DNA from: Pseudomonadota bacterium
GTDB lineage: Bacteria; Pseudomonadota; Gammaproteobacteria; Burkholderiales; Casimicrobiaceae
Reading direction: 5' to 3'
Length of the DNA stretch: 6,548 nt
Assembly (NCBI GenBank): GCA_022709775.1
Contig: JAKLIE010000111.1
Location: 1 to 6,548 of the forward strand
Positions 1-6,548 of the stretch are shown here, piece by piece. A program made the position numbers and the translations under genes. The stretch's first letter is position 1, and every line of letters starts with the position of its first letter. A model generated the notes under the pieces. That model searched no databases, was not told the DNA's origin, and saw only the letters and a list, made by a program, of their open reading frames with translations.

Positions 1-94
1 CCGGGAAGAACGAGAGCGAGATGTCCTTCAGGATCTGCCGCTTGGGCGGGACGATCTTGCCCACGCGGTTCATCGTGTACACGTACTGCGCCAT
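1..94 (-). CDS. ettA: Energy-dependent translational throttle protein EttA, N-terminal 31 codons (runs off left edge)
   Basis: The minus strand from ATG at 94-92 reads MAQYVYTMNRVGKIVPPKR and continues to LSFFP at the window edge. From memory this is almost the same as the start of E. coli EttA (MAQFVYTMHRVGKVVPPKR). EttA is a cytoplasmic ABC-F ATPase with two nucleotide-binding domains that binds the ribosomal E site and gates the first elongation step according to ATP/ADP level. Only the beginning of the first ATPase domain is present; Walker A lies outside, so activity cannot be judged. The start is fixed by the conserved first residues. The ribosome site is weak (GCAGG about 8 bases upstream). 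It follows the DUF4124 gene on the same strand after a 122-bp gap, and a candidate promoter lies in that gap. A second ABC-F gene of a different subfamily (yheS) lies 2.4 kb away on the other strand. Confidence 0.93.
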   Translation of the reverse strand, partial: MAQYVYTMNRVGKIVPPKRQILKDISLSFFP

Positions 95-128
95 CGGGAG
101 GCCTGCGATTCGGGTCGGGAAACCGATG

Positions 129-137
129 ATTATCGCA
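129..137 (-). promoter_or_regulatory. Candidate extended -10 promoter for ettA
   Basis: On the minus strand these bases read TGCGATAAT, an extended -10 element (TGn followed by GATAAT, one mismatch to TATAAT). It stands out as an AT-rich island in very GC-rich DNA. I see no good -35 hexamer at 17 bp, which extended -10 promoters tolerate. A start about 7 bases downstream would give a leader of roughly 25-30 bases before the ettA ATG. Function is inferred from motif and position only. Confidence 0.4.
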
Positions 138-173
138 CCCGGAGGGTCGTCGGGCCGGCGGGGGCACGCGATC

Positions 174-200
174 GGCCGCCCGGGCGCGCCGCCCGCGGCC
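174..200 (-). terminator. GC-rich stem-loop downstream of the DUF4124 gene, possible terminator
   Basis: An inverted repeat pairs GGCCG (174-178) with CGGCC (196-200) and CGGGC (181-185) with GCCCG (191-195), with a 2-base bulge and a 5-base loop. It lies 17 bases past the DUF4124 stop codon, where an operon-end hairpin is expected. There is no T-tract on the minus strand after it, so it does not meet the standard for an intrinsic terminator. In DNA this GC-rich such stems also arise by chance. Confidence 0.22.
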
Positions 201-216
201 CGGCGCGGCGCCGGAA

Positions 217-927
217 CTACTTCTTCGCGCCGGTGGCGGGCGCCTGCTGACCCGACGCGGCCACGGGAGCCGGCGGGCGGTTCGCCGGCGCGGCCGCCGC
301 GGCATTCGATTCCTGGATGGACTTCAACTCGCGCCAGCGTTGCTTGTCGGCGTCGTAGCGGGCGGTCACCGCGGCGAGCTCGCGCCGCTTCTGGACGACC
401 AGGTCGCTGTTCTTCGCGAACTCGCTGTCGGCGACTTCGCTCTCCCGCTCGAGCGACTGCGGGACGGGCTTGTCGCCCAGCTTCGACTTGCGCAGGTCGA
501 TGTCCATCTTGCGCCTGGTGAGCTGCGCGAGGTACGCCTGCGCGGATTCGATCTGCGACTCCACCGTCGCGACCGCGCGCGCGCGGGCGAGGTCGATCTC
601 CGCCTCGGTCGTGTACGAGGCGAGCAGCGCGCGGTCGCGCCGGGCGGACACTTCCTGCTCCCTGGCGACCGCCTTCTTCCGCTCTTCCTCGGCCTCCTTC
701 GCCCGGGCCTGCTCGGGCGAGGGCGCAGGCTCGATGCGGGCGATCGGACGTCCCTGCCTGTCGAGCTGCGTGCCGCTGCGGGACGGGTCCGGCGCCTTGT
801 CCGTGTAGTGGACCTTGCCGTTCTCGTCGGTCCACTTGTAGAGCTTCTGCGCAACCGCCGGCGACGCGCTCGCGATGGCCGCCGCGATCGCGATCGCGCC
901 GCACGCCCGGAGTCGTCCTCGCCGCAT
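217..927 (-). CDS. Secreted DUF4124-domain protein with coiled-coil middle region
   Basis: A 236-residue protein of unknown function. Residues 1-26 form a signal peptide: an arginine-rich start, an Ala/Ile-rich core and a probable signal peptidase I site, AVA before Q27, so it is probably periplasmic. Residues 28 to about 75 match the DUF4124 pattern common in proteobacterial envelope proteins (LYKWTDENGKVHYTDKAP). About residues 70-200 are rich in Glu, Lys, Arg and Ala and probably form a coiled coil. The tail is low-complexity Ala/Pro and ends GAKK. Cys9 follows LRA, but Arg is unusual in a lipobox and the cysteine precedes the hydrophobic core, so a lipoprotein is unlikely. I chose the ATG at 927 over the in-frame ATG at 945 because AGAGGAA sits 7 bases upstream of it and the signal peptide then begins normally. 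It lies 28 bp after pyrE on the same strand, probably in one transcript; no functional link to pyrimidine synthesis is apparent. Confidence 0.85.
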   Translation of the reverse strand: MRRGRLRACGAIAIAAAIASASPAVAQKLYKWTDENGKVHYTDKAPDPSRSGTQLDRQGRPIARIEPAPSPEQARAKEAEEERKKAVAREQEVSARRDRALLASYTTEAEIDLARARAVATVESQIESAQAYLAQLTRRKMDIDLRKSKLGDKPVPQSLERESEVADSEFAKNSDLVVQKRRELAAVTARYDADKQRWRELKSIQESNAAAAAPANRPPAPVAASGQQAPATGAKK

Positions 928-934
928 CGTCGAA

Positions 935-941
935 TTCCTCT
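935..941 (-). promoter_or_regulatory. Ribosome binding site that decides the DUF4124 start
   Basis: The minus strand reads AGAGGAA here, 7 bases before the ATG at 927. It is the best Shine-Dalgarno match among the genes of this window. It overlaps what would be codons 2-4 of the longer reading from 945, which argues for the shorter protein. Confidence 0.65.
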
Positions 942-955
942 CCATCGCTCGTCGT

Positions 956-1597
956 TCAGGCCGCGCCGAATTGCGCGCGATACGCCGTCACCGCGTCACG
1001 CCACTTCACGAGATCCCCGCGCGCCCCGATGAACGCCATCACGTCGTCGAGCGTCGCAATCGCCGTCACCGGGATCCCGTAGGTCTCGCGCACCTCCTGC
1101 ACGGCCGACAGCGCTCCGGTTCCGCGCTCCATCCGGTCCAGCGCGATCAGCACGCCCGCCGGTCGGGCGCCGTTCGCGATGATGATCTCGACCGACTCGC
1201 GCACCGAGGTTCCCGCGCTGATGACGTCGTCGACGATCACCACGCGCCCCCGGAGCGGCGCACCGACGAGGCTGCCGCCCTCGCCGTGGTCCTTCGCTTC
1301 CTTGCGGTTGAAGCTCCACGGCACATTGTGACCCATCCCGGCGAGCGCAATGGCGGTTGCCGACGCCAGGGGGATGCCCTTGTACGCCGGTCCGAACAGT
1401 TGATCGCATTCCGTCCCCGACGCGAGAAGCGCCTGCGCGTAGAACTCGCCCAGCCGCTTCAGGCTCTCGCCGTCGTTGAACAGCCCTGCGTTGAAGAAGT
1501 AGGGTGTCCTGCGTCCCGCCTTGGTCACGAAGTCGCCGAAGCGAAGCACGTCACGTGCCACGGAGAACGCGAGGAACGCCTGGCGGAAATCGCTCAT
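956..1597 (-). CDS. pyrE: Orotate phosphoribosyltransferase
   Basis: PyrE makes orotidine 5'-monophosphate from orotate and PRPP in de novo pyrimidine synthesis; it is a cytoplasmic, Mg-dependent enzyme, usually a dimer. The protein is 213 residues, the same length as I recall for E. coli PyrE. The PRPP-binding motif [13 protein letters not shown] is at 119-131 with the acidic pair D123/D124. The flexible catalytic loop [11 protein letters not shown] is at 98-108 (K99, K102, H104). K26 and K73 stand at the expected substrate-binding positions, and [10 protein letters not shown] (31-40) matches the orotate/PRPP region. The reading frame stays open upstream to 1858, but MSDFRQAFL is the family's normal beginning and the upstream extension is a shadow over xthA. 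No clear Shine-Dalgarno is seen. It is divergent from the exonuclease III gene and leads the DUF4124 gene. No leader peptide or attenuator hairpin with a T-run is visible in the short leader. Confidence 0.96.
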   Translation of the reverse strand: MSDFRQAFLAFSVARDVLRFGDFVTKAGRRTPYFFNAGLFNDGESLKRLGEFYAQALLASGTECDQLFGPAYKGIPLASATAIALAGMGHNVPWSFNRKEAKDHGEGGSLVGAPLRGRVVIVDDVISAGTSVRESVEIIIANGARPAGVLIALDRMERGTGALSAVQEVRETYGIPVTAIATLDDVMAFIGARGDLVKWRDAVTAYRAQFGAA

Positions 1598-1609
1598 GCC
1601 GGGGAAGGA

Positions 1610-1640
1610 CCGGGCCGGAAGCGCACAGTATAAGGCCCGG
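1610..1640. promoter_or_regulatory. Inverted repeat around the pyrE -10 element, possible operator
   Basis: CCGGGCC at 1610-1616 is the exact reverse complement of GGCCCGG at 1634-1640, giving 7-bp arms 17 bases apart. The AT-rich candidate -10 box lies between them. The position would suit a regulator shared by the divergent genes, but short G/C-only arms are easily produced by chance in this composition. Confidence 0.2.
1627..1632 (-). promoter_or_regulatory. Candidate -10 box for pyrE
   Basis: The minus strand reads TATACT, one mismatch from TATAAT, in an otherwise GC-rich 115-bp divergent intergenic region. No convincing -35 hexamer is found 16-19 bp upstream. It predicts a transcript start near 1620 and a leader of roughly 23 bases, too short for classical pyrE attenuation. 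Confidence 0.35.
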
Positions 1641-1712
1641 AGCGACGCGATCCGGCCGCGACTTCGCGGGGCGTCGTGTACACTCGCGCGCCTTCCGCTC
1701 GCCGAGCCTACG

Positions 1713-2504
1713 ATGCGCATCGTCACCCTCAACGTCAACGGCCTGCGCTCGGCCGAGCGCAAGGGATTCGCGCGCTGGCTCGCCCGCGCCGAGCCCTGGG
1801 ACGTCGTGTGCGTGCAGGAGATCAAGTGCCTCGAGGAGGAGGTCCCGCGTCCGCTCAAGGCGCCGCGCAGCAGCCACGCGACGTTCGTCCCGGCCGTGCG
1901 CAGGGGCTACAGCGGCGTCGCGCTCTACTCGAAGCTGCCGCACCGGCCGATGGCCGGGTTCGGGCACGCGGAGTTCGACCACGAAGGTCGCTACCTCGAG
2001 GCCGACTTCGGCGAGCTGTCGGTGATCTCGCTCTACCTGCCGTCCGGCTCGAGCGGCCCGGAGCGCCAGGCGTCGAAGTTCCGCTTCCTCGACGCGTTCC
2101 TGCCGCACCTCGAGGCGCTGCGCCGGACCGGACGCGAGATCGTCCTGTGCGGCGACTGGAACATCGCGCACCAGCCGATCGACCTGAAGAACTGGCGGTC
2201 GAACCAGAAGAACTCCGGCTTCCTGCCCGAGGAGCGCGCCTGGCTCACGCGCGTGTTCGACGAGCTGGGCTTCGTCGACGTGTTCCGCCGCGTCGACCCG
2301 CGTCCCGAGCGCTACACCTGGTGGTCGAACCGCGGGCAGGCCTGGGCGAAGAACGTCGGCTGGCGCATCGACTACCAGATCGCGACGCCGGGCATCGCCG
2401 CGCGCGCCCGCGCGGCGTCGATCTACGTGAACCGGCGGTTCTCGGACCACGCGCCGCTGGTGATCGACTACGACTACGCGCTGCGCCCGTCGCCGCGCGC
2501 CTGA
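1713..2504 (+). CDS. xthA: Exodeoxyribonuclease III (AP endonuclease, EEP family)
   Basis: This Mg-dependent enzyme cuts DNA at abasic sites in base-excision repair and removes 3'-blocking groups; it belongs to the endonuclease/exonuclease/phosphatase fold. The protein is 263 residues, typical for the family. Visible motifs in order: LNVNGLR with N7 and N9; VQEIK with metal ligand E36; LYLPSGS with the catalytic-region Tyr108; GDWNIAH with D148 and N150; and the terminal SDHAPL with D245 and H246. All key residues are present. The ATG at 1713 gives the family's usual start [10 protein letters not shown]; the frame is open upstream to 1521 but that part overlaps pyrE antisense and does not resemble the family. 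Shine-Dalgarno is weak. It is divergent from pyrE and 7 bp upstream of yheS, so it probably heads a two-gene transcript. Whether xthA or exoA is the better symbol depends on the subfamily, which I cannot resolve here. Confidence 0.95.
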   Translation: MRIVTLNVNGLRSAERKGFARWLARAEPWDVVCVQEIKCLEEEVPRPLKAPRSSHATFVPAVRRGYSGVALYSKLPHRPMAGFGHAEFDHEGRYLEADFGELSVISLYLPSGSSGPERQASKFRFLDAFLPHLEALRRTGREIVLCGDWNIAHQPIDLKNWRSNQKNSGFLPEERAWLTRVFDELGFVDVFRRVDPRPERYTWWSNRGQAWAKNVGWRIDYQIATPGIAARARAASIYVNRRFSDHAPLVIDYDYALRPSPRA

Positions 2505-2511
2505 TCGCACC

Positions 2512-4429
<1,918 letters not shown>

Positions 4430-4437
<8 letters not shown>

Positions 4438-4481
4438 GGTCAGACCCTAATAACTCGACAGCAAAAGTAGGGTCAGACCCT
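4430..4481. repeat. Two palindromes within a 19-bp direct repeat, 33 bp apart
   Basis: AAAAGTAGGGTCAGACCCT occurs at 4430-4448 and again, exactly, at 4463-4481. Each ends in the palindrome AGGGTC-A-GACCCT (4436-4448 and 4469-4481). The first copy contains the last codon and TAG stop of yheS. CTCGACAG also occurs twice nearby (4454-4461 and 4487-4494). The pattern is what tandem duplication of a palindrome plus its flank would leave. Confidence 0.85.
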
Positions 4482-4485
4482 GCTT

Positions 4486-4512
4486 GCTCGACAGGATCGG
4501 CGTCGGCGACGA
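4486..4512 (+). pseudogene. Duplicated fragment of the extreme 3' end of yheS
   Basis: These 27 bases match yheS 4404-4430 at 25 positions, including an exact 18-base run, GATCGGCGTCGGCGACGA (4495-4512 against 4413-4430). In yheS the matching run is followed by the first palindrome, and here by the third palindrome, so the unit appears to be gene tail plus palindrome. It is far too short to encode anything and is best read as a duplication remnant. Confidence 0.75.
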
Positions 4513-4531
4513 GGAGGGTCTGACCCTCCTC
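4511..4531. repeat. Long palindrome, 10-bp arms, possible bidirectional terminator
   Basis: GAGGAGGGTC (4511-4520) is the exact reverse complement of GACCCTCCTC (4522-4531), with a single T between. It contains the repeat core AGGGTC-T-GACCCT at 4515-4527. As RNA it could form an 8-bp stem with a 5-base loop, followed on the plus strand by ATTTCT, a weak terminator-like tail for yheS. It lies between two convergent genes, where a shared terminator would be useful. The terminator role is inference; the palindrome itself is certain. Confidence 0.55.
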
Positions 4532-4537
4532 ATTTCT

Positions 4538-4625
4538 GCCGACGTAGCGGTGGAGCGGCTCAAGACGGTGTTCGAGCGGGATTACCTGGAAGCTCGCCCG
4601 GCGGGAGACCGAGGACGACAAGTAG
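4538..4625 (+). pseudogene. Decayed partial copy of the yheS 3' end
   Basis: This segment aligns to yheS 4300-4437 in three blocks: 4538-4579 with 4300-4341 (35 of 42 identical), 4580-4613 with 4350-4383 (30 of 34), and 4614-4625 with 4426-4437 (11 of 12). Relative to the parent it lacks 8 bases (a frameshift) and 42 bases (14 codons). It keeps the same ending, AAGTAG running directly into the palindrome. Read across the frameshift it gives ADVAVERLKTVFER, then ITWKLARRETEDDK and stop, recognisably YheS-like. It has no start codon context or upstream domains, so it is a non-functional remnant. The divergence (76 of 88 aligned bases) means the duplication is either old or came from a different yheS allele. 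Confidence 0.75.
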
Positions 4626-4677
4626 GGTCTGACCCTATTTCAATGTGACCCTATTTCAATGGGGTCTGACCCTATTT
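4624..4677. repeat. Cluster of full and partial palindromes with a 16-bp tandem repeat
   Basis: A full palindrome AGGGTC-T-GACCCT is at 4624-4636. TGACCCTATTTCAATG occurs twice back to back (4630-4645 and 4646-4661), and a third TGACCCTATTT at 4667-4677 ends the palindrome GGGTC-T-GACCC (4663-4673). A weaker relative may exist at 4706-4719 (CAGGGTCGGGTCCC). The remaining bases to the methyltransferase stop at 4748 show nothing recognisable. Such palindromes between convergent genes resemble REP-type intergenic repeats of proteobacteria; no transposase gene is present here to account for them. Confidence 0.8.
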
Positions 4678-4747
4678 GTACGCGTCCGCGCCAACGGATG
4701 AAGAACAGGGTCGGGTCCCATCCTTCCCGGATCGCCGGCAGCCGCTG

Positions 4748-5512
4748 CTAGGCGGCGACCCGCCCGCCCGGGCGCCAGAACAGGTAGACGCCGAAGCCCA
4801 GCGTGTCGCGCCCCCAGCGCAGGTACGCGTCGCGCCAGCGCCGGACGCGCTCGAGCATCGCAGGGACGTCCGGATCGTTCGGCTGCTCGCCCGCGTAGCG
4901 CTCGATCGCGCGCGCGTACTTCCACTCGTACTCGTCCCACTCGTCGTCGCTCGCGACGACCGCGTGCAGCGGCACGAGCCCGGCGTCGATTCCCGCCTGC
5001 ACGTTGCCGCGGTGATCGAGGAGTGCGGCCGCGTCGCTGCCGCCCAGCACCGCGAGGTAGTCGCCCGAGGGCTTCTGCTTCCAGTAGCCTTCCCCGACGA
5101 GCACGTAGCCGCCGGGCTTCGTCCAACCCCTGAGCGCGCGGCAGATGCCGGCGATGCCGCCGTCGATGCCGCCCGCGCCGAGCATCACGCTCAGGTGGAA
5201 GGTCTCCGGATCGGCGCGGAACGCGCGGATGTCGCGGTCGTCGAGGTGGAGCTTCGCCAGCGCCCCGGTCCACTCGGCGCGCTCGCGCGCGGCGTCGAGC
5301 ATGTACGGCGAGCGCTCGACCGCGACGATGGTCGACCCGAAGCGCTCGACGATGCGCAGCGCGAGCTCGGCACGCCCGCATCCCAGGTCGAGCACGCGCG
5401 AGCCTGCGTCGAGCGCCATCAGGTCGAGGATGCGTTCGATCTTCGCGGCGGCGACGGGGTTGCAGTAGTCGTGGTCGCGGTGCGCGATCGCGCTGAACTT
5501 GTCGGGGTTCAT
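4748..5512 (-). CDS. Class I SAM-dependent methyltransferase, substrate unknown
   Basis: A 254-residue soluble protein with a Rossmann-type methyltransferase core. Motif I, VLDLGCGRAEL, is at 40-50, preceded by a helix that ends in the NPVAAAKIERIL region. The acidic residue that would hold the SAM ribose is E66 in IVAVERSP. A later LDDRDIRAF fits the adenine-binding acidic motif, and KPGGYVLVGEGYW fits the strand after the core helix. The C-terminal part is rich in Trp, Tyr and Arg (DEWDEYEWKYARAIERY, then DTLGFGVYLFW), probably a substrate-specific cap. I do not recognise a named gene or substrate. I chose the ATG at 5512 because the conserved-looking region begins there; the frame is open to 5590 without a convincing start, and no clear Shine-Dalgarno is visible for either. 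It runs convergent to yheS and lies 105 bp downstream of the MFS gene on the same strand. Confidence 0.85.
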   Translation of the reverse strand: MNPDKFSAIAHRDHDYCNPVAAAKIERILDLMALDAGSRVLDLGCGRAELALRIVERFGSTIVAVERSPYMLDAARERAEWTGALAKLHLDDRDIRAFRADPETFHLSVMLGAGGIDGGIAGICRALRGWTKPGGYVLVGEGYWKQKPSGDYLAVLGGSDAAALLDHRGNVQAGIDAGLVPLHAVVASDDEWDEYEWKYARAIERYAGEQPNDPDVPAMLERVRRWRDAYLRWGRDTLGFGVYLFWRPGGRVAA

Positions 5513-5550
5513 CGTGGGCCGGTGCGGCAATGGCGGGCGGGAGTCGACCG

Positions 5551-5563
5551 CTCGAAATTCGAG
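5551..5563. promoter_or_regulatory. 13-bp palindrome upstream of the methyltransferase gene
   Basis: CTCGAA-A-TTCGAG is a perfect 6-bp inverted repeat around one base, 38 bp before the methyltransferase ATG and AT-richer than its surroundings. Its position would suit an operator or promoter-overlapping site. No convincing -10/-35 pair accompanies it; the nearest try on the minus strand, TTGCAC and CAGACT 17 bp apart, is poor. Function unproven. Confidence 0.25.
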
Positions 5564-5617
5564 TCTGGCCCGTCTCGCGCTAACGTGCAATTCCGGTGCC
5601 AGCCCGCGGCCAGCGCG

Positions 5618-6548
5618 TCAGGCGGGGTCGTCCCGCCCCGACTGCCGGTCGAGCATCCGGCGCACCCACGGGAGCAGCAGGAGCGCCGGGAACGCGAGGA
5701 AGAACGTGAGCAGGAACCAGTTCGCGTAGCCCATCGACTGCGCCCCGATGCCACCCGCCCACCCGGCCACCGAGCGCGACAGCGCGAACACCGACGAGAG
5801 CAGCGCGTACTCGGTGGCGGCGCGGTCCCTGCGCACGATCGCCATCAGGAACGCGAGGAACGCGGCGGTGCCGAGCCCGCCGGTGAACGACTCGATCGCG
5901 GAGGCCGAATACAGGATCGCCTGGTGCGCCGCCGGGATCGGCGTGCCGGGCGCCACGACCGGGAGCGCGAGTGCCGCCGCCCAGTAGCCGAGGTTCGACG
6001 CCGCCTGCACGAGCCCGAGGATCCACAGCGCGTGCAGGATGCCGATGCGATCGGTGATCCAGCCGCCGGCGATGCCGCCCGCGATCGACAGCGCGAGGCC
6101 GATGTTCACCGACACGAGGCCGATCTGCGCCGCCGTGAAGCCCGCGTCGACCCAGAACGGCTTCACCATGAAACCCATCGCGGCGTCGGGCAGCTTGAAG
6201 ATCAGGATGAACGCGAGCACCGGTACGATCCCCGGTCGGCGCAGCAACTCCATCAGCGCGCCGAACACGATGCCGCCGGCGAGCGCGTCGCCGCCCGGTG
6301 CGGCAGCTTCGGCCCCGTCCGGCGGCGCGGTCGCGCTACGGGCACGCCCGGCAAGCGCGACCAGTGCGGAAAGCGCGAGTGCGCCGGCCGCCGCCCAGGC
6401 CCAGAAGCCCGGCGTGCGCTTCGACCAGCCGACGACGCCGTCGACGAGCCAGACGACGCCCAGCGCGAGCCCGGCGACGACGGCCAGCGCGAACGGCGAG
6501 CGCGCGATCGTCGCGATCTCCGCGGCGAGCGAGGCGCGCGGCACGACG
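5618..6548 (-). CDS. AmpG-like MFS permease, C-terminal part (runs off right edge)
   Basis: The frame is open to the right edge and 309 residues are visible, with no convincing start; the GTG at 6544 is probably internal. About eight hydrophobic segments can be counted, for example FALAVVAGLALGVVWLV, VPVLAFILIFKLPDAAMGF, IGLVSVNIGLALSIAGGIAG, ALWILGLVQAASNLGYWAA, FTGGLGTAAFLAFLMAIV and WFLLTFFLAFPALLLLPWV. The patterns FKLPDA, QAASNLGYW, GGLGTAAFLAFLM and ALLSSVFALSR resemble the C-terminal half of AmpG, the inner-membrane permease that imports anhydro-muropeptides for cell-wall recycling. The family includes paralogs with other substrates, so the muropeptide role is inference. A hydrophilic Ala/Pro/Gly-rich linker of about 30 residues separates the first two visible helices from the rest. 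It may be co-transcribed with the methyltransferase downstream, though the 105-bp gap leaves room for a separate promoter. Confidence 0.85.
   Translation of the reverse strand, partial: VVPRASLAAEIATIARSPFALAVVAGLALGVVWLVDGVVGWSKRTPGFWAWAAAGALALSALVALAGRARSATAPPDGAEAAAPGGDALAGGIVFGALMELLRRPGIVPVLAFILIFKLPDAAMGFMVKPFWVDAGFTAAQIGLVSVNIGLALSIAGGIAGGWITDRIGILHALWILGLVQAASNLGYWAAALALPVVAPGTPIPAAHQAILYSASAIESFTGGLGTAAFLAFLMAIVRRDRAATEYALLSSVFALSRSVAGWAGGIGAQSMGYANWFLLTFFLAFPALLLLPWVRRMLDRQSGRDDPA

Noticed and set aside
1679..1684. TACACT as an xthA -10 box
   Set aside because: It is only a four-of-six match with no -35 hexamer at a usable distance; position is suitable but evidence is too thin for a feature entry.
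1598..1858. N-terminal extension of pyrE by 87 codons
   Set aside because: The usual PyrE start and length (213 residues) are given by the ATG at 1597; the extension would overlap xthA and is unlike the family.
4696..4723. Hairpin GGATG/CATCC as a terminator for the methyltransferase gene
   Set aside because: The stem is 5 bp with a long loop and there is no T-run on the minus strand after it.

Overview
This is a GC-rich stretch of bacterial chromosome (well over 60% G+C by eye, with strong third-position G/C), densely packed with ordinary housekeeping genes. The gene set (EttA, PyrE, exodeoxyribonuclease III, a YheS-type ABC-F ATPase, an AmpG-like transporter) and the divergent pyrE/exonuclease III arrangement suggest a proteobacterium, most likely a betaproteobacterium. 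That placement is inference from protein similarity recalled from memory, not a database result.

Layout. Minus strand, left: the first 31 codons of ettA (94 to the left edge), then a secreted DUF4124 protein (927-217) and pyrE (1597-956). These three read leftwards, and pyrE and the DUF4124 gene are close enough to be one operon. Plus strand, centre: an exodeoxyribonuclease III gene (1713-2504) divergent from pyrE across 115 bp, followed after 7 bp by a YheS-like ABC-F gene with a GTG start (2512-4437), very likely co-transcribed. Minus strand, right: a class I SAM-dependent methyltransferase (5512-4748) preceded by the 3' part of an AmpG-like MFS permease (right edge to 5618).

The most unusual part is the 310-bp gap between the convergent yheS and methyltransferase genes (4438-4747). 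It holds at least four full copies and several partial copies of a short palindrome, AGGGTC-A/T-GACCCT. Mixed in are two decayed pieces of the 3' end of yheS itself: 4486-4512, 25 of 27 bases identical, and 4538-4625, 76 of 88 aligned bases identical after two deletions. The palindrome even supplies the stop codon of the live yheS gene. It looks like a REP-type repeat cluster that repeatedly duplicated the neighbouring gene tail.

Functionally the genes do not form one pathway: translation factors (EttA, YheS), pyrimidine synthesis (PyrE), base-excision DNA repair (exonuclease III), envelope-associated functions (DUF4124 protein, AmpG-like permease) and an unassigned methyltransferase. I see no defence system, prophage, CRISPR array, tRNA or rRNA, and apart from the repeat/duplication cluster nothing that looks like an undescribed system.
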